Positions 1 to 9,617 of a stretch of DNA of 64,000 nucleotides are shown one piece after another (within the stretch, counting starts at the first letter, position 1; each line of letters begins with the position of its first letter). The translations under genes and the position numbers were made by a program. This DNA is from Thermobifida halotolerans (GTDB lineage Bacteria > Actinomycetota > Actinomycetes > Streptosporangiales > Streptosporangiaceae), in assembly GCF_003574835.2 (NCBI RefSeq), contig NZ_CP063196.1:3906001-3970000 (forward strand), read 5' to 3'. The notes under the pieces were generated by a model. That model did no database searches, was not told where the DNA came from, and was given only the letters and a program-made list of their open reading frames with translations.

Positions 1-468
1 CAGCCGGTCCGTCTCCCTGCGGATGGCCGGGAGGTCGTCCGCTCGCTTGTTCTCCTTCAGCTTCCGCAGCACCCGGCTCTCCAAGCCGGTGAAGAAGAGG
101 TAGACGAAGCTGATGGTCACGTCGCGTCTTTTTCGGCCGCTGGCAAGCCATCGCAGGTAGGCGGTCCTGGCCGAGGGGAGAAGTTCGTAGTAGGGGAGCA
201 GTGAGACACCCGCCGGCAGGGGAGGGCGGAGGTCAGCGGCCCAGCCGATGGGCAGGGAGGGGTCGATCTCCGACAGTTCGGGGAGGGTGCTCCGCGGTGC
301 GCGGACATCCCCGACATAGATCATCCCGTCGGGAATGGTCTGGTTCTTGACCACCACCGGAGTTCCGGCAGGGAGCCACCAGAGGTTGTCGCCTTCCTGC
401 TGCCAGTTCTTCTGTGGCTTGAGACCGTTCTTTCTCGATCCCGTGGTAGACGACACTTTCTTGGCCAA
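1..468 (-). CDS. TerB N-terminal domain protein, 3' end beyond window
   Basis: Reading the minus strand from 468 to 1 gives an uninterrupted protein containing LPELSEIDPSLPIGW, YYELLPSARTAYLRWLASGR and FVYLFFTGLESRVLRKL. This is the pattern of the TerB-N domain, which is found in TerB-N/TerB-C proteins of bacterial conflict and stress loci. The C-terminal part lies outside the window. The start is uncertain. A TTG at 466-468 has an AAGGAG six bases upstream (475-480) and is my choice. The same frame stays open to a TTG at 703-705, just inside a TGA at 712-714, so a longer form is possible. The gene is divergent from drmD and probably shares its upstream region. A role in the defence island is inferred from position only. 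Confidence 0.7.
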   Translation of the reverse strand, partial: MAKKVSSTTGSRKNGLKPQKNWQQEGDNLWWLPAGTPVVVKNQTIPDGMIYVGDVRAPRSTLPELSEIDPSLPIGWAADLRPPLPAGVSLLPYYELLPSARTAYLRWLASGRKRRDVTISFVYLFFTGLESRVLRKLKENKRADDLPAIRRETDRL

Positions 469-748
469 GTCCTGCTCCTTGTCCTGCCGGGTTGCGCTCG
501 GATCCAGCGGCGTGTCCCCGTGGCCGAACCACCCGATGCTCTCGGAGACGAAAAGCCGACCGGCTCCCCTTCGCCCTGCGTGCGCCCGAGGCCGCCGGGC
601 CGCTTTTCGTGTGTGCGGACGTCTCCGCGCACACCTCCTTCTCCTATCAACCCCTCCGAGGAACCGCGTCCCGAATTGTGGTGATTTCCGGACGCCGCAC
701 TCCAAGGTGTGTCACGATCCCCTGGAATCCACCCGCCAACCATGTCTG

Positions 749-793
749 TGTGAACTCAGCTAACAATATAATCTCCCCTCTCGACAGATCACA
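749..793 (+). promoter_or_regulatory. drmD promoter/operator element, shared with drmA
   Basis: TGTGAAC at 749-755 is followed by TAACAATATAATCTC, which contains a perfect TATAAT at 767-772. TCGAC lies at 781-785 and TCACA at 789-793. The element aligns without gaps to 29845-29889 upstream of drmA (31 of 45 bases identical). TGTGA and TCACA form an inverted pair flanking the -10 box. No convincing -35 box is visible, so an activator or a repressor that loops is possible. The element ends 59 bases before the drmD start. Confidence 0.65.
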
Positions 794-852
794 ACCCCAC
801 CCGTAAGTTAGATCCGCGTCCGCGCCCATCCGTCCGACGACGAGGAACCCCG

Positions 853-3800
853 ATGGCGAGCACAACCGAAGCCACCCTCTCCCCCGGCGCCCTGGTGGCG
901 GTCCGGGGGCAGAAGTGGGTGGTCAGCCAGGTCGAACCGGCCGGAGAGCAGGCCACCCTGGTGGCCTTGCAGAGCGTCGAGGACGGCCGCTACGGCGAGA
1001 CCCTGGAGGTGATCTGGGAGGTGGAGCCGGGCCGCCGGGTACTGCCCGCCGGTTCGCTGCCCGAGGTCTCCGCACACACCGGCTTCGACCCGCCCGAACG
1101 GTTGGCCGCGTTCCTCGACGCGGTGCGCTGGTCGGCAGTCACCTCCGCCGACGTGCGGCTGCTCCAGGCCCCGTTCCGCTCGGGGGTGACTGTCGAGGAC
1201 TACCAGTTGGAGCCGGTGTCGCGCGCCGTGGCCGCGCCCCGCGTGAACCTGCTGCTCGCCGACGACGTGGGCCTCGGCAAGACCGTCGAGGCCGGGCTGG
1301 TCGCCCAGGAGCTGCTGCTGCGCCACCGCGCCAAGCGCGTCATGGTCGTCTGCCCGGCGGGCCTCACCGTGAAGTGGAAGGACGAGATGGCCGAGAAGTT
1401 CGGCCTGGACTTCACGATCGTGGACTCCGAGCGCTGCGCCGAGGTGCGCCGCGACTTCGGCAGCGCCGCCAACCCGTTCAACGTCTACCCGCTGACCATC
1501 GTCAGCCTGCCGTGGCTGCGCGGCGCGAAGGCCCAGCGGCTGCTCGACGAGGTGCTGCCCGCCGGCGGCCCCGGCTATCCGCGCGCCTTCGACCTGCTCA
1601 TCCTCGACGAGGCGCACCACGTCGCCCCGGCCGCGCCCAAGCAGGTCTACGCGGTCGACTCCCAGCAGACCAAGCTGATCCGCCGCCTCGCCCCGCACTT
1701 CACGCACCGGCTGTTCCTGTCGGCGACCCCGCACAACGGCTACCAGGCGTCGTTCACCGCGCTGCTGGAGATCCTCGACGACCAGCGCTTCGCCCGCGGC
1801 GTGGCCCCCGACAGGGCGGCGGTGCGCGACACGGTGGTGCGCCGCCTCAAGACCGACATCGTCGACGCCGACGGCAACCCGCGCTTCCTGCGCCGCGAGG
1901 CGAAGGCGATCCCGGTGGTCTACCCCGACAGCGAACGCGAGATCCACGGCCTGCTCACCCGCTTCGCGGAGCTGCGCCGCGCCAAGATCGCGTCGCGCCG
2001 GGGCCGCAAGGCCACCGACCTGGTCACCCTGCTGCTGAAGAAGCGGCTGTTCTCCAGCCCGGCGGCGTTCGCGCACACCGTCTCCGTCTACCTCGACACG
2101 CTCCGGCGGCGCTCCGGCGCGGCCCCCGCGGTCGAGGACGACGTGCCCGAGTGGATGGAGGACTTCTTCGACGACACCGCCACCTACGACGACGAGCAGT
2201 TGGCCGAGGCCGAGGACGACGCGCTGGACCGCACCCGCCCCATGCAGCCCGACGCCGACGACGACGAGACGGCGCTGCTCACCCGGATGCTGGAGTGGGC
2301 CGAGCGGCACGAGGCCCAGCCCGACGCCAAGGCCCGCGAACTGGTCGGCTACCTGAAGGCGGTGTGCCGCCCCGACCGGCACTGGACGGACGAGCGGGTC
2401 GTGGTGTTCACCGAGTACCGCGACACCCTGCGGTGGCTGAAGGACCTGCTGCGCCAGGAGGGCATGGACGGCGACCGCGTCGCCGAACTGCACGGCGGCA
2501 TGGACACCGACGAGCGCGAACGGGTGCGCCTGGCCTTCCAGAAGCACCCGTCCGAGCATCCGGTGCGGATCCTGCTGGCCACCGACGCCGCCGGTGAGGG
2601 CATCGACCTGCAACGCCACTGCCACCGCCTGGTCAACTACGACATCCCGTTCAATCCGAACAAGCTGGAGCAGCGCATCGGCCGCATCGACCGCTACGGC
2701 CAGACCCGCATCCCCGAGGTGCGGCACTTCGTGGGGTCGGGCTGGCAGGGCGCCGCCGACTCCTACGAGGCCGACCTGGAGTTCCTGTCCCGGGTCGCCA
2801 CGAAGGTGGCGCGCATGGAAGAGGACCTGGGCCAGGTCAACGCGGTGCTGGCGGACGCGGTGCAGCGGCGCATGCTCGACAGGGGCGCCAAGGTCGACGT
2901 GGAGTCGGCCGGGTCCCGAAAGGAACGGCTGGCCTCCGACGCCAACGTCCGCGACCAGGTGCGCCGCCTGCGCGAGAAGCTGGACGCCACCGTCGAGGAG
3001 CTGGGCCTGGTCCCCGACCGGGTGAAGCGGGTCGTGGACACCGCGCTGGCCCTCGCCAACCAGCAGAGCCTCACCCCGCACGTCGATGAGCGGGAGCTCG
3101 CCGACGGCCTGTTCGACGTGCCCACGCTCACCGACTCGTGGGCGCGCGCCGCCGAGGGGTTGACCGAGAAGCTGCCGCCGGGCGGCGGCGAGCCCCGGCA
3201 GCTGCCGGTCACCTTCGACGCCGAGGTGGCGCGGGGCCGCGACGACGTGGTGCTGGCCCACCTCAACCATCCGCTGGTGGCGATGTCCACGCGGCTGCTG
3301 CGCGCGGCGGTGTCCAACGACCGGGTGGGGCTGCGCCGGGTGACGGCCGTGGTCAGCGACGACCCCGCGCTGGAGGACGTGCTGGTCGGCGCGTATTCGC
3401 GGTTCGTGCTGGTGGGCGCCGACGGCATCCGGCTGCACGAGGAGGTGCTGTACGCGGGCGGGTGGGCGCCCGAGCACGGCCGGTTCCGCCGCCTGGAGAA
3501 CCTGGGCGCGCTCGGCGGTTTCCTGGACCGCGCGCTGTCCACCGGCCGCCCCGCCTCCGACGTGGTGTGGCAGCGGGTCGCGCAGCGGTGGCCGCGGATC
3601 TCCGACGGGCTCATGTCAGCGGTCAAATGGCGCAGGGACACCCGGAAGAAGTCGCTGCTCCGCCAGTTGGAGCAGCGCGCCACCGAGGAGCGCGCCCGCG
3701 TCACCTCCGTGTTCGACCAGTTCTCCGCGACCCTGCGCGCCGCGCTCGCGGAGAACCCCGACGACGCCGAGGACGCCCTGTTCAGTCGGACCGGCCTGGA

Positions 3801-3987
3801 GAAGTCCAAGGAGGAGTTGGAGCAGTACCGCCGCGACCGCCGCAACTGGCGGCGCCGCCTCGACGGGCTGGCCGCCGAACGCGAACGCGAACTGGCGGCG
3901 ATCGAGGCCCGCTACAGCCACCAGAAAGCGCACCTGTTCCCCGTCGCCGTGGTGTTCGTCGTTCCGAGCCGGGAGGCCACCCGATGA
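853..3987 (+). CDS. drmD: DrmD-like SNF2-family helicase (DISARM class 1)
   Basis: This is a 1044-residue SNF2/SF2 helicase. The first RecA-like domain has the Walker A DDVGLGKTVEAG (about residue 137), the Walker B box ILDEAHH (about 250) and SATPHNGY (about 289). The second has VVVFTEYRDTL, LLATDAAGEGIDLQ (about 575) and QRIGRIDRYGQT (about 607). The C-terminal third is charged and partly coiled coil. An SNF2 helicase of this size next to a large Eco57I-like methyltransferase is the drmD-drmMI signature of class 1 DISARM, an anti-phage system that methylates self DNA and blocks incoming DNA. The stop overlaps the next start (ATGA), so the two genes are translationally coupled. drmA, drmB and drmC are not adjacent but lie 22 kb downstream. 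The family assignment rests on motifs and context. Confidence 0.85.
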   Translation: MASTTEATLSPGALVAVRGQKWVVSQVEPAGEQATLVALQSVEDGRYGETLEVIWEVEPGRRVLPAGSLPEVSAHTGFDPPERLAAFLDAVRWSAVTSADVRLLQAPFRSGVTVEDYQLEPVSRAVAAPRVNLLLADDVGLGKTVEAGLVAQELLLRHRAKRVMVVCPAGLTVKWKDEMAEKFGLDFTIVDSERCAEVRRDFGSAANPFNVYPLTIVSLPWLRGAKAQRLLDEVLPAGGPGYPRAFDLLILDEAHHVAPAAPKQVYAVDSQQTKLIRRLAPHFTHRLFLSATPHNGYQASFTALLEILDDQRFARGVAPDRAAVRDTVVRRLKTDIVDADGNPRFLRREAKAIPVVYPDSEREIHGLLTRFAELRRAKIASRRGRKATDLVTLLLKKRLFSSPAAFAHTVSVYLDTLRRRSGAAPAVEDDVPEWMEDFFDDTATYDDEQLAEAEDDALDRTRPMQPDADDDETALLTRMLEWAERHEAQPDAKARELVGYLKAVCRPDRHWTDERVVVFTEYRDTLRWLKDLLRQEGMDGDRVAELHGGMDTDERERVRLAFQKHPSEHPVRILLATDAAGEGIDLQRHCHRLVNYDIPFNPNKLEQRIGRIDRYGQTRIPEVRHFVGSGWQGAADSYEADLEFLSRVATKVARMEEDLGQVNAVLADAVQRRMLDRGAKVDVESAGSRKERLASDANVRDQVRRLREKLDATVEELGLVPDRVKRVVDTALALANQQSLTPHVDERELADGLFDVPTLTDSWARAAEGLTEKLPPGGGEPRQLPVTFDAEVARGRDDVVLAHLNHPLVAMSTRLLRAAVSNDRVGLRRVTAVVSDDPALEDVLVGAYSRFVLVGADGIRLHEEVLYAGGWAPEHGRFRRLENLGALGGFLDRALSTGRPASDVVWQRVAQRWPRISDGLMSAVKWRRDTRKKSLLRQLEQRATEERARVTSVFDQFSATLRAALAENPDDAEDALFSRTGLEKSKEELEQYRRDRRNWRRRLDGLAAERERELAAIEARYSHQKAHLFPVAVVFVVPSREATR

Positions 3988-6900
3988 GTTCCCCCCGTTC
4001 CCGCCGCCCCCGCCGCTCCGCCTCCGACAGCGCGCAGCAGCACCGCGAGTGGCTGTCGCTGATCGAGGTCAGCGGCCCGTTCCTGTCGCTGCCGGTGCTG
4101 CGCGCCACCTGGCCGAACCTGGAGTCGCTGACCAAGGACCAGGTCGCCGCGCTGCGCCGGGCGCACGCCGACTGGCAGGCCGCCCCGGCCGCCGGGCAGC
4201 GCCCCTGGATCGACTTCGTGCTCGCCGGTCTGCTCGACTGGCGGGAGGAGTACCGCACCGGCACCGAGGAGCTGGCGGCCCTCGCGATGGCGGTGCCCGA
4301 GCACGACACCACGGTCACGCCGTCGTTCGCCCTGGTGGAACCGGGCGAGGACGTCAAACCGGACACGGTGCGGCTGCTGGGCCTGATGTGCCCGCCCACC
4401 ACCTCCCCCACGGCCCGCGTGAAGGGCGAGGCGTGGTCGGCCACGCCCGTGGACCGGCTCGCCCAGTTGTGCCGCCACCACGGCGTGGAACTGGGCCTGG
4501 CCACCGACGGCCGCTGGTGGGTGCTGGTGTGGGCGCCGCGCGGCGGCGTCACCACCACCGCCGTGTTCGACGCGGTCGCCTGGCCGGAGGCCGCCGAACG
4601 GGTCGTGGTGCGCGCGTTCTCCTCGCTGCTGGGCCGCGAACGGTTCTTCGCGGTGCCCGACGACGAACTGCTCGTGCCGCTGCTGCGCAAAAGCCTGGAC
4701 TCCCAGGAAGACATCACCGAAGCCCTCGGCGTGCAGGTCCGCCAGGCCGTGGAGCTGCTGGTCACCGCGATCGGCCGCGCCGACACCTGGTCGCGCGAGC
4801 ACGGCGGGTCCTCCGGTCTGGCGCACGTGCCCGCACACGAGGTGTACCGGGGCGCGGTGTCGGTGATGATGCGCGTGGTGTTCCTGCTGTTCGCCGAGGA
4901 ACGGAAGCTGCTGCCGTCCGACAACGAGCTGTACGCCCGCGCCTACTCGGCGGGGCGGCTCTGCGCCGAACTGGAGCAGCGGGCGCTGGAGGGCTCCGAG
5001 GAGGAACTGGAGAACACCTACACCGCCTGGCACCGGCTGCTCGCCCTGTTCAACGCCGTCTACCGGGGCGTGGAGCATCCCCGGCTGAAGATGACCGCGC
5101 ACGACGGGTCGCTGTTCAACCCGGACCAGTTCGGCTGGCTGCCGCTGCACATCGACGACCGCACCGTGCTGCACATGCTGCGCGCCGTGCAGTACGTCGA
5201 GATCGGGACGGGCCGGTCGAAGGAGCGGCGCGCCCTGTCGTTCCGCGCGCTGGACGTCGAGCAGATCGGCTACGTGTACGAGGGTCTGCTGTCCTTCGAC
5301 GGTTTCCGCGCCGACGACGTGGTCGTGGGCCTGGTCGGCAAGGAGGGCCGCGAGGAGGAGGTGGCCCTCGCCGACCTGGAGGCATTGGCGGCCGGGCACT
5401 CGGATCTGGACGCGCTGGCGAAGGCTCTTTCGGACGCCTACAAGCAGTCGGGGATCGGTTCGACGCGGGCCGTGGCCAAGCGGCTGGCCCCGCTGTCGGG
5501 GACCGACCGGGAGGAGGCCCGCAAGAAGCTGCTCGCGGTGACCCGGGGCGACTACCCGCTGTCGGAGAGGCTGCTGCCGTTCTTCGGACTGCTCCGCACC
5601 GACCTGCGGGGGCTGCCCGTGGTGGTGCTACCGGGTGAGTTGTATGTGACCGAGTCGCCGCTGCGGCGGAATACCGGGACGCACTACACGCCGCGCTTCC
5701 TCGCCGAACAGGTCGTCGAGGGGGCGCTGGAGCCCCTGGTGTACGAACCGGGGCCGTTGCAGACCGCCGACCGCGACGAGTGGAAGCTCAAGTCGAGCGC
5801 CGAGATCCTGGGGTTGAAGGTCGCCGACATCGCGATGGGCTCGGCGGCGTTCCTCGTCGCCGCCGCCCGGTACCTCGGGGATCGGCTGGTTGAGGCGTGG
5901 GTCGCCGAAGGCGATGAACGGGTCCGCGACTACACGCCCACGGGTGACGAACTGGGCGCCGACGAGGACCCGGTGACCGTCGAAGCGCGGCGGCAGATCA
6001 TCGAACACTGCCTGTACGGGGTGGACATCAACCCGATGGCCGTGGAGATGGCGAAACTGTCGCTGTGGCTGGTGTCCATGGACCCGAAACGGCCGTTTAC
6101 TTTCTTGGACGACCGGTTGGCGGCCGGGGACTCGCTGCTCGGGGTGACGTCGCTGGAGCAGGTCGAGTACATGCACATGGACCCGAAGAAGGGGCGGAAG
6201 ATCCACGAGCGGGCGCTGGTGGACTTCACAGCGGGGATTCGAGAACTCGTCGCGGATGTCGCTCAGGAACGGCGGGCACTCACCGACATTGAGGGAACAT
6301 CGGTGGCGGCGTTGAACCGCAAGCGGTCCCTGCTGGCGGACGCGGAGTTGCGGACCGGTCGGGTAAAACTCCTGGCGGACCTGTGCGTGGGTGCGGCGCT
6401 GGCCAACGCCAAAAAGGGCGACACCGGCCTGCGGGACGGGTCCCTCGCAGCGGCCGACCTCGCCCGCCGTCTCAACACCGCCGAACCGGAGGCCCGGATC
6501 AAGATTCGGGAATGGCTGGAGACGGACCGGCCGGAGGGGGCATTCAAGAGGGTGCCGGTGCACTGGCCGCTGGTGTTCCCGGAGGTGTTCGAGAAGGGCG
6601 GGTTCGATGCGGTGATCGGGAATCCGCCGTTCTTGGGGGGAAAAAAGATCAGCGGGCCGATGGGGTCTGTGTATCGCGAGTATTTGGTTAACTGTATTGC
6701 AGGAGATCTCAAAGGACACGCCGACCTGGTCGCTTACTTCACACTGCGCGCGCATGGCGTCCTTAATAACAGTGGCCAGACCGGGTTGGTTGCGACCAAC
6801 ACCCTGGCTCAGGGGGATACCCGGGAAGTCGGATTAGACCAACTCACTGTCAACAAGGTCACTATCCGACAGGCCGTGAAGAGCAAGCCGTGGCCGTCGA

Positions 6901-8039
6901 AGAGTGCTGCGTTGGAGTACTGCGCGGTGTGGGGAAGCCGGGCCGGACTCGGCGAGAAGGCCAAACGGGTTCTTGACGGTAACGAGGTCAAGGGGATCAC
7001 GTCTTCGCTTGACCCGGAGTCCCGGACTTCAGGCCATCCCGAACGCCTGGCCAAGAACTCCGGACTGGCATTCAATGGTCAATATATCATGGGAATCGGA
7101 TTCACCATTGAAGCCAAAGAAGCCCAGAAACTAATTAGGAAAGAAGCTCGAAATTCGGAGATTCTTTTTCCTTATCTAAACGGACAAGATGTTAATTCAC
7201 GCCCAGACTCATCAGCCAGTCGCTGGGTAATAAATTTCCACGATTGGCCAGAAGGAAGAGCCTCGGAATACACAGATTGCTTTAACCATGTAGTTAAGCA
7301 AGTCAAACCGGACAGGCTTCGCCAAAAAGACGAGCATGGAAAGCGCTACTGGTGGCAGTTTTTCCGCCAACGCCCCAAACTAAGGAAGGCAGCATACGGA
7401 CTAGAACAAGTCGTCGTCATTACTCTCGTGAGCAAGACCGTAATGCCGATGATGGTGCCGACTGGCCAGGTCTTTGCCCACAAGCTTGGTGTCTTCGCTA
7501 CCGATGACACTGCCATGTTGGCACTGCTGTCAAGCGCGCCGCACTACTGGTGGGTCGTTGCTCATGGATCGACGCTTGAGACCCGTATCAACTACTCCCC
7601 CTCTGACGTCTTCGAGACCTTCCCGCTCCCAGAACTCACCGAAGAACTCCGCGAACTCGGCTCCCGCCTGGACACCTTCCGCCGGGACGTGATGCTCTCC
7701 CGGCAGTCCGGACTCACCAAGACCTACAACCTGGTCTTCGACCCCGACTGCACTGACGACGACATCGAGGAGCTGCGCCGGATTCACCGGGCCATCGACG
7801 AGGCCACTGTCCGCGCCTACGAGTGGGAGGACCGCATCGAGGCGGTCGGCGGGCTCGACCACGGGTTCCATCCCGTCGGCAGTAAGGAACTCCGCTACAC
7901 CATCGGCCCGGCCGCTCAGCGCGAGATCCTGGACAGCCTGCTTGAGCTGAACCACGAACGCTACGCCGAAGAGGTCGCCCAGGGCCTGCACGACAAGAAG
8001 AAGGGCAAGCGCGCCTCAGCGGAAACCCTGTTCGACTGA
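3984..8039 (+). CDS. drmMI: DrmMI-like N6-adenine DNA methyltransferase (DISARM class 1)
   Basis: This is a 1351-residue Eco57I/PglX-like DNA methyltransferase. RNTGTHYTPRFLAEQVV is the usual entry to the catalytic domain. Motif I reads DIAMGSAAFLVAAA (about residue 615), YGVDINPMAVEMAKLSLWL follows, and motif IV is IGNPPFLGG (about 877). The family normally has CGSG/CGTG at motif I, so MGSA is a mild deviation. The C-terminal part after motif IV is the target-recognition region. About 6640-7600 it becomes clearly AT-richer than the rest of the gene, with codons such as AATATATC and CTAATTAGGAAAG, then returns to high GC. This suggests exchange of the specificity region. The ATG lies in the stop codon of drmD. 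The expected role is to mark host DNA for DISARM. Confidence 0.85.
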   Translation: MSSPRSRRPRRSASDSAQQHREWLSLIEVSGPFLSLPVLRATWPNLESLTKDQVAALRRAHADWQAAPAAGQRPWIDFVLAGLLDWREEYRTGTEELAALAMAVPEHDTTVTPSFALVEPGEDVKPDTVRLLGLMCPPTTSPTARVKGEAWSATPVDRLAQLCRHHGVELGLATDGRWWVLVWAPRGGVTTTAVFDAVAWPEAAERVVVRAFSSLLGRERFFAVPDDELLVPLLRKSLDSQEDITEALGVQVRQAVELLVTAIGRADTWSREHGGSSGLAHVPAHEVYRGAVSVMMRVVFLLFAEERKLLPSDNELYARAYSAGRLCAELEQRALEGSEEELENTYTAWHRLLALFNAVYRGVEHPRLKMTAHDGSLFNPDQFGWLPLHIDDRTVLHMLRAVQYVEIGTGRSKERRALSFRALDVEQIGYVYEGLLSFDGFRADDVVVGLVGKEGREEEVALADLEALAAGHSDLDALAKALSDAYKQSGIGSTRAVAKRLAPLSGTDREEARKKLLAVTRGDYPLSERLLPFFGLLRTDLRGLPVVVLPGELYVTESPLRRNTGTHYTPRFLAEQVVEGALEPLVYEPGPLQTADRDEWKLKSSAEILGLKVADIAMGSAAFLVAAARYLGDRLVEAWVAEGDERVRDYTPTGDELGADEDPVTVEARRQIIEHCLYGVDINPMAVEMAKLSLWLVSMDPKRPFTFLDDRLAAGDSLLGVTSLEQVEYMHMDPKKGRKIHERALVDFTAGIRELVADVAQERRALTDIEGTSVAALNRKRSLLADAELRTGRVKLLADLCVGAALANAKKGDTGLRDGSLAAADLARRLNTAEPEARIKIREWLETDRPEGAFKRVPVHWPLVFPEVFEKGGFDAVIGNPPFLGGKKISGPMGSVYREYLVNCIAGDLKGHADLVAYFTLRAHGVLNNSGQTGLVATNTLAQGDTREVGLDQLTVNKVTIRQAVKSKPWPSKSAALEYCAVWGSRAGLGEKAKRVLDGNEVKGITSSLDPESRTSGHPERLAKNSGLAFNGQYIMGIGFTIEAKEAQKLIRKEARNSEILFPYLNGQDVNSRPDSSASRWVINFHDWPEGRASEYTDCFNHVVKQVKPDRLRQKDEHGKRYWWQFFRQRPKLRKAAYGLEQVVVITLVSKTVMPMMVPTGQVFAHKLGVFATDDTAMLALLSSAPHYWWVVAHGSTLETRINYSPSDVFETFPLPELTEELRELGSRLDTFRRDVMLSRQSGLTKTYNLVFDPDCTDDDIEELRRIHRAIDEATVRAYEWEDRIEAVGGLDHGFHPVGSKELRYTIGPAAQREILDSLLELNHERYAEEVAQGLHDKKKGKRASAETLFD

Positions 8040-8476
8040 CGCCGCCCACCCGACCCGGCAGCCAACAATCCCTCCAAGACCCGAGGAGCGGGCAAAGCTG
8101 CCGGGCCTCTCCCTGTTGAAGGGGATCGGCCGGTTCACCGCCCACAGCACCTCGGTCCGGCCCGCGAGCGGGTGACGGCTGTGGGTGCCGGGTTGTGGTT
8201 GCTGGTGTCCTCGGTTCCCGTGGCACTCGATCGCGCGACCCTGTCTGTCTGTGGTCCAGGGCTCCGGCGCGATCGAGCACCACGGACCGGAAACCGTGGT
8301 CACCCGCCGCTGTAGTCGCTGAACGGGGACCCGCCAGCGGGTGTCTGACCGCCCCAGACACCGACGATCGTGGCTGGTGAGGGTTCTGGGCTGAGGTGAC
8401 GGCCCACTCTCAGCGAGATCATTGGTACCTGGGCGGGCGGTGTAGAGTCGGTTTGGGATATTCCGCCAGGAATGTG
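8040..8476. other. Non-coding stretch with nested inverted repeats
   Basis: No convincing gene. Inverted repeats are present: CTCGATCGCGC at 8226-8236 with GCGCGATCGAG at 8267-8277, and ACCACGG at 8279-8285 with CCGTGGT at 8294-8300. This may be the drmMI transcript end or a remnant of a mobile element. Open frames here show no recognisable domain. Confidence 0.4.
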
Positions 8477-8505
8477 CGAAGGCCCCGGCGCTGCCGGGGC
8501 CTTCG
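8477..8505. terminator. Strong hairpin terminator
   Basis: CGAAGGCCCCGGC, a GCT loop and GCCGGGGCCTTCG make a perfect 13-bp GC-rich stem. It lies eight bases beyond the stop of the minus-strand UTRA gene, so it probably ends that transcript. It may also stop read-through from drmMI. Confidence 0.8.
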
Positions 8506-8512
8506 TGCGTCC

Positions 8513-9328
8513 TCAGAACTGGTCGGAGCCCGCGACCTGGCCGATGGGGAAGGTGTGGCGAGAGGCGGCGCACACGGTCTCCAGTGCGTGGATCGGCATT
8601 TCGTCGGTGGACACGCTGACCCGCAGGATCTGGACCACCCACTCACCGGGCACGTCCAACAGGTCGGCCTCGTACGGTGTCGGCGGACGCACGGTCAACG
8701 TCTCTGTGGCGTGGGAGAACCGGTGTCCCAACTCCTCGATGGCGGCCTGGAGGGTCGGCAGCACGAACCCTTCCTCGGCCAGCCGGGTCCCCTCCGCGAC
8801 GTCGGTGCGGAAGTAGCTGGTGGAGATGCGCACCGGAACTCCGTTGGCCCAGAACATCTTGCGGCGGGCGATGACATCCTCGCCCGGTTCGGTCCGCAGT
8901 CCGGCGGCGACATGGTCACTGGCCGGTTCGCGGCCGATGTAGAGCATCTTCCGTTCGGCGGTCAGCCCCTGCCGCTCGGCCTCGGTCAGGTACAGGCTCT
9001 TAGAGCCGCGCACACTCGGCGGTGTCGGCAGAGCACGCTCCACCAGAACGCGCGGCCGGGGCTCGGTCGGCCCGGGCGGCGCCTGGTGCGCCGGTCCCGC
9101 GCCCGCCTTCTTCATCTGCGACACGCGCCCCGGCGTCACGCCGAGATGCCGGGCGATGTCCTCCTGCCGCAGGCCGCCGGACTCCTGAGCTTCGATGATC
9201 GCCTGGCGGCGGATTCGGGACAGTTCGACGGACTGCCCCTGAAGGGTGGTCATGGCGCTCGACGCGGCACGCGCCCGGTCGAGCGGGTCGGGTATGGCTG
9301 CGATGTCGTGCAGCGTCCTGGCATCCAC
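8513..9328 (-). CDS. HTH-UTRA transcriptional regulator
   Basis: This is a 271-residue protein. The N-terminal part carries a helix-turn-helix (EDIARHLGVTPGRVSQMKKA, about residues 53-75). The C-terminal half resembles the UTRA ligand-binding domain of HutC/GntR regulators (RISTSYFRTDVAEGTRLAEE and GEWVVQILRVSVSTDEMPIH). In that family a small molecule bound by UTRA releases the DNA-binding domain from its operator. The HTH here is sigma-70-region-4 or XRE-like rather than a typical GntR winged helix. The gene stands alone, ends at a strong terminator, and has repeated sequence elements just upstream (9363-9434) that are good candidates for its own operator. The ligand is unknown. Confidence 0.75.
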   Translation of the reverse strand: MDARTLHDIAAIPDPLDRARAASSAMTTLQGQSVELSRIRRQAIIEAQESGGLRQEDIARHLGVTPGRVSQMKKAGAGPAHQAPPGPTEPRPRVLVERALPTPPSVRGSKSLYLTEAERQGLTAERKMLYIGREPASDHVAAGLRTEPGEDVIARRKMFWANGVPVRISTSYFRTDVAEGTRLAEEGFVLPTLQAAIEELGHRFSHATETLTVRPPTPYEADLLDVPGEWVVQILRVSVSTDEMPIHALETVCAASRHTFPIGQVAGSDQF

Positions 9329-9362
9329 GCTGTTAGTCCTCTGTAGCTAGTCCGCCCGAAAA

Positions 9363-9434
9363 AAGTTTAGCCCCCCTATTGCAGAGCCCGCACAGTTGGG
9401 CTACCGTCACAGTACGCACCGAAGTTTAGCCCCC
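9363..9434. promoter_or_regulatory. Operator-like repeats upstream of the UTRA regulator
   Basis: AAGTTTAGCCCCC occurs at 9363-9375 and again at 9422-9434. Between them, GGGCTA at 9398-9403 is the inverted form of TAGCCC. The cluster lies 35-106 bases upstream of the UTRA start and between divergent genes, which fits binding sites for that regulator. The regulator-site link is inferred. Confidence 0.5.
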
Positions 9435-9617
9435 ATAAACAAGGGGTTCTCGGGAACCTGTGGGGTGCGAGTGTGCGGCGGAGTTCGGGGGTCTCACACC
9501 GTCAGTCTGTCGCATACTTCCGAACTTCGGCGCTTCGGAACCCACGGCCGCGAGCCGCATGGTTCCGCATTCCTGGTGGACGCGGTTTCCCAGCCGCACT
9601 GAACCGAAGGTCACCCA

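Noticed and set aside
808-3477. 889-residue minus-strand open frame opposite drmD
   Set aside because: Low-complexity His/Val/Gly/Arg composition typical of antisense frames in high-GC genes; the plus strand carries clear helicase motifs.
8396-9346. 316-residue plus-strand frame opposite the UTRA gene
   Set aside because: No domain; the minus strand has HTH and UTRA features, a terminator and operator-like repeats.
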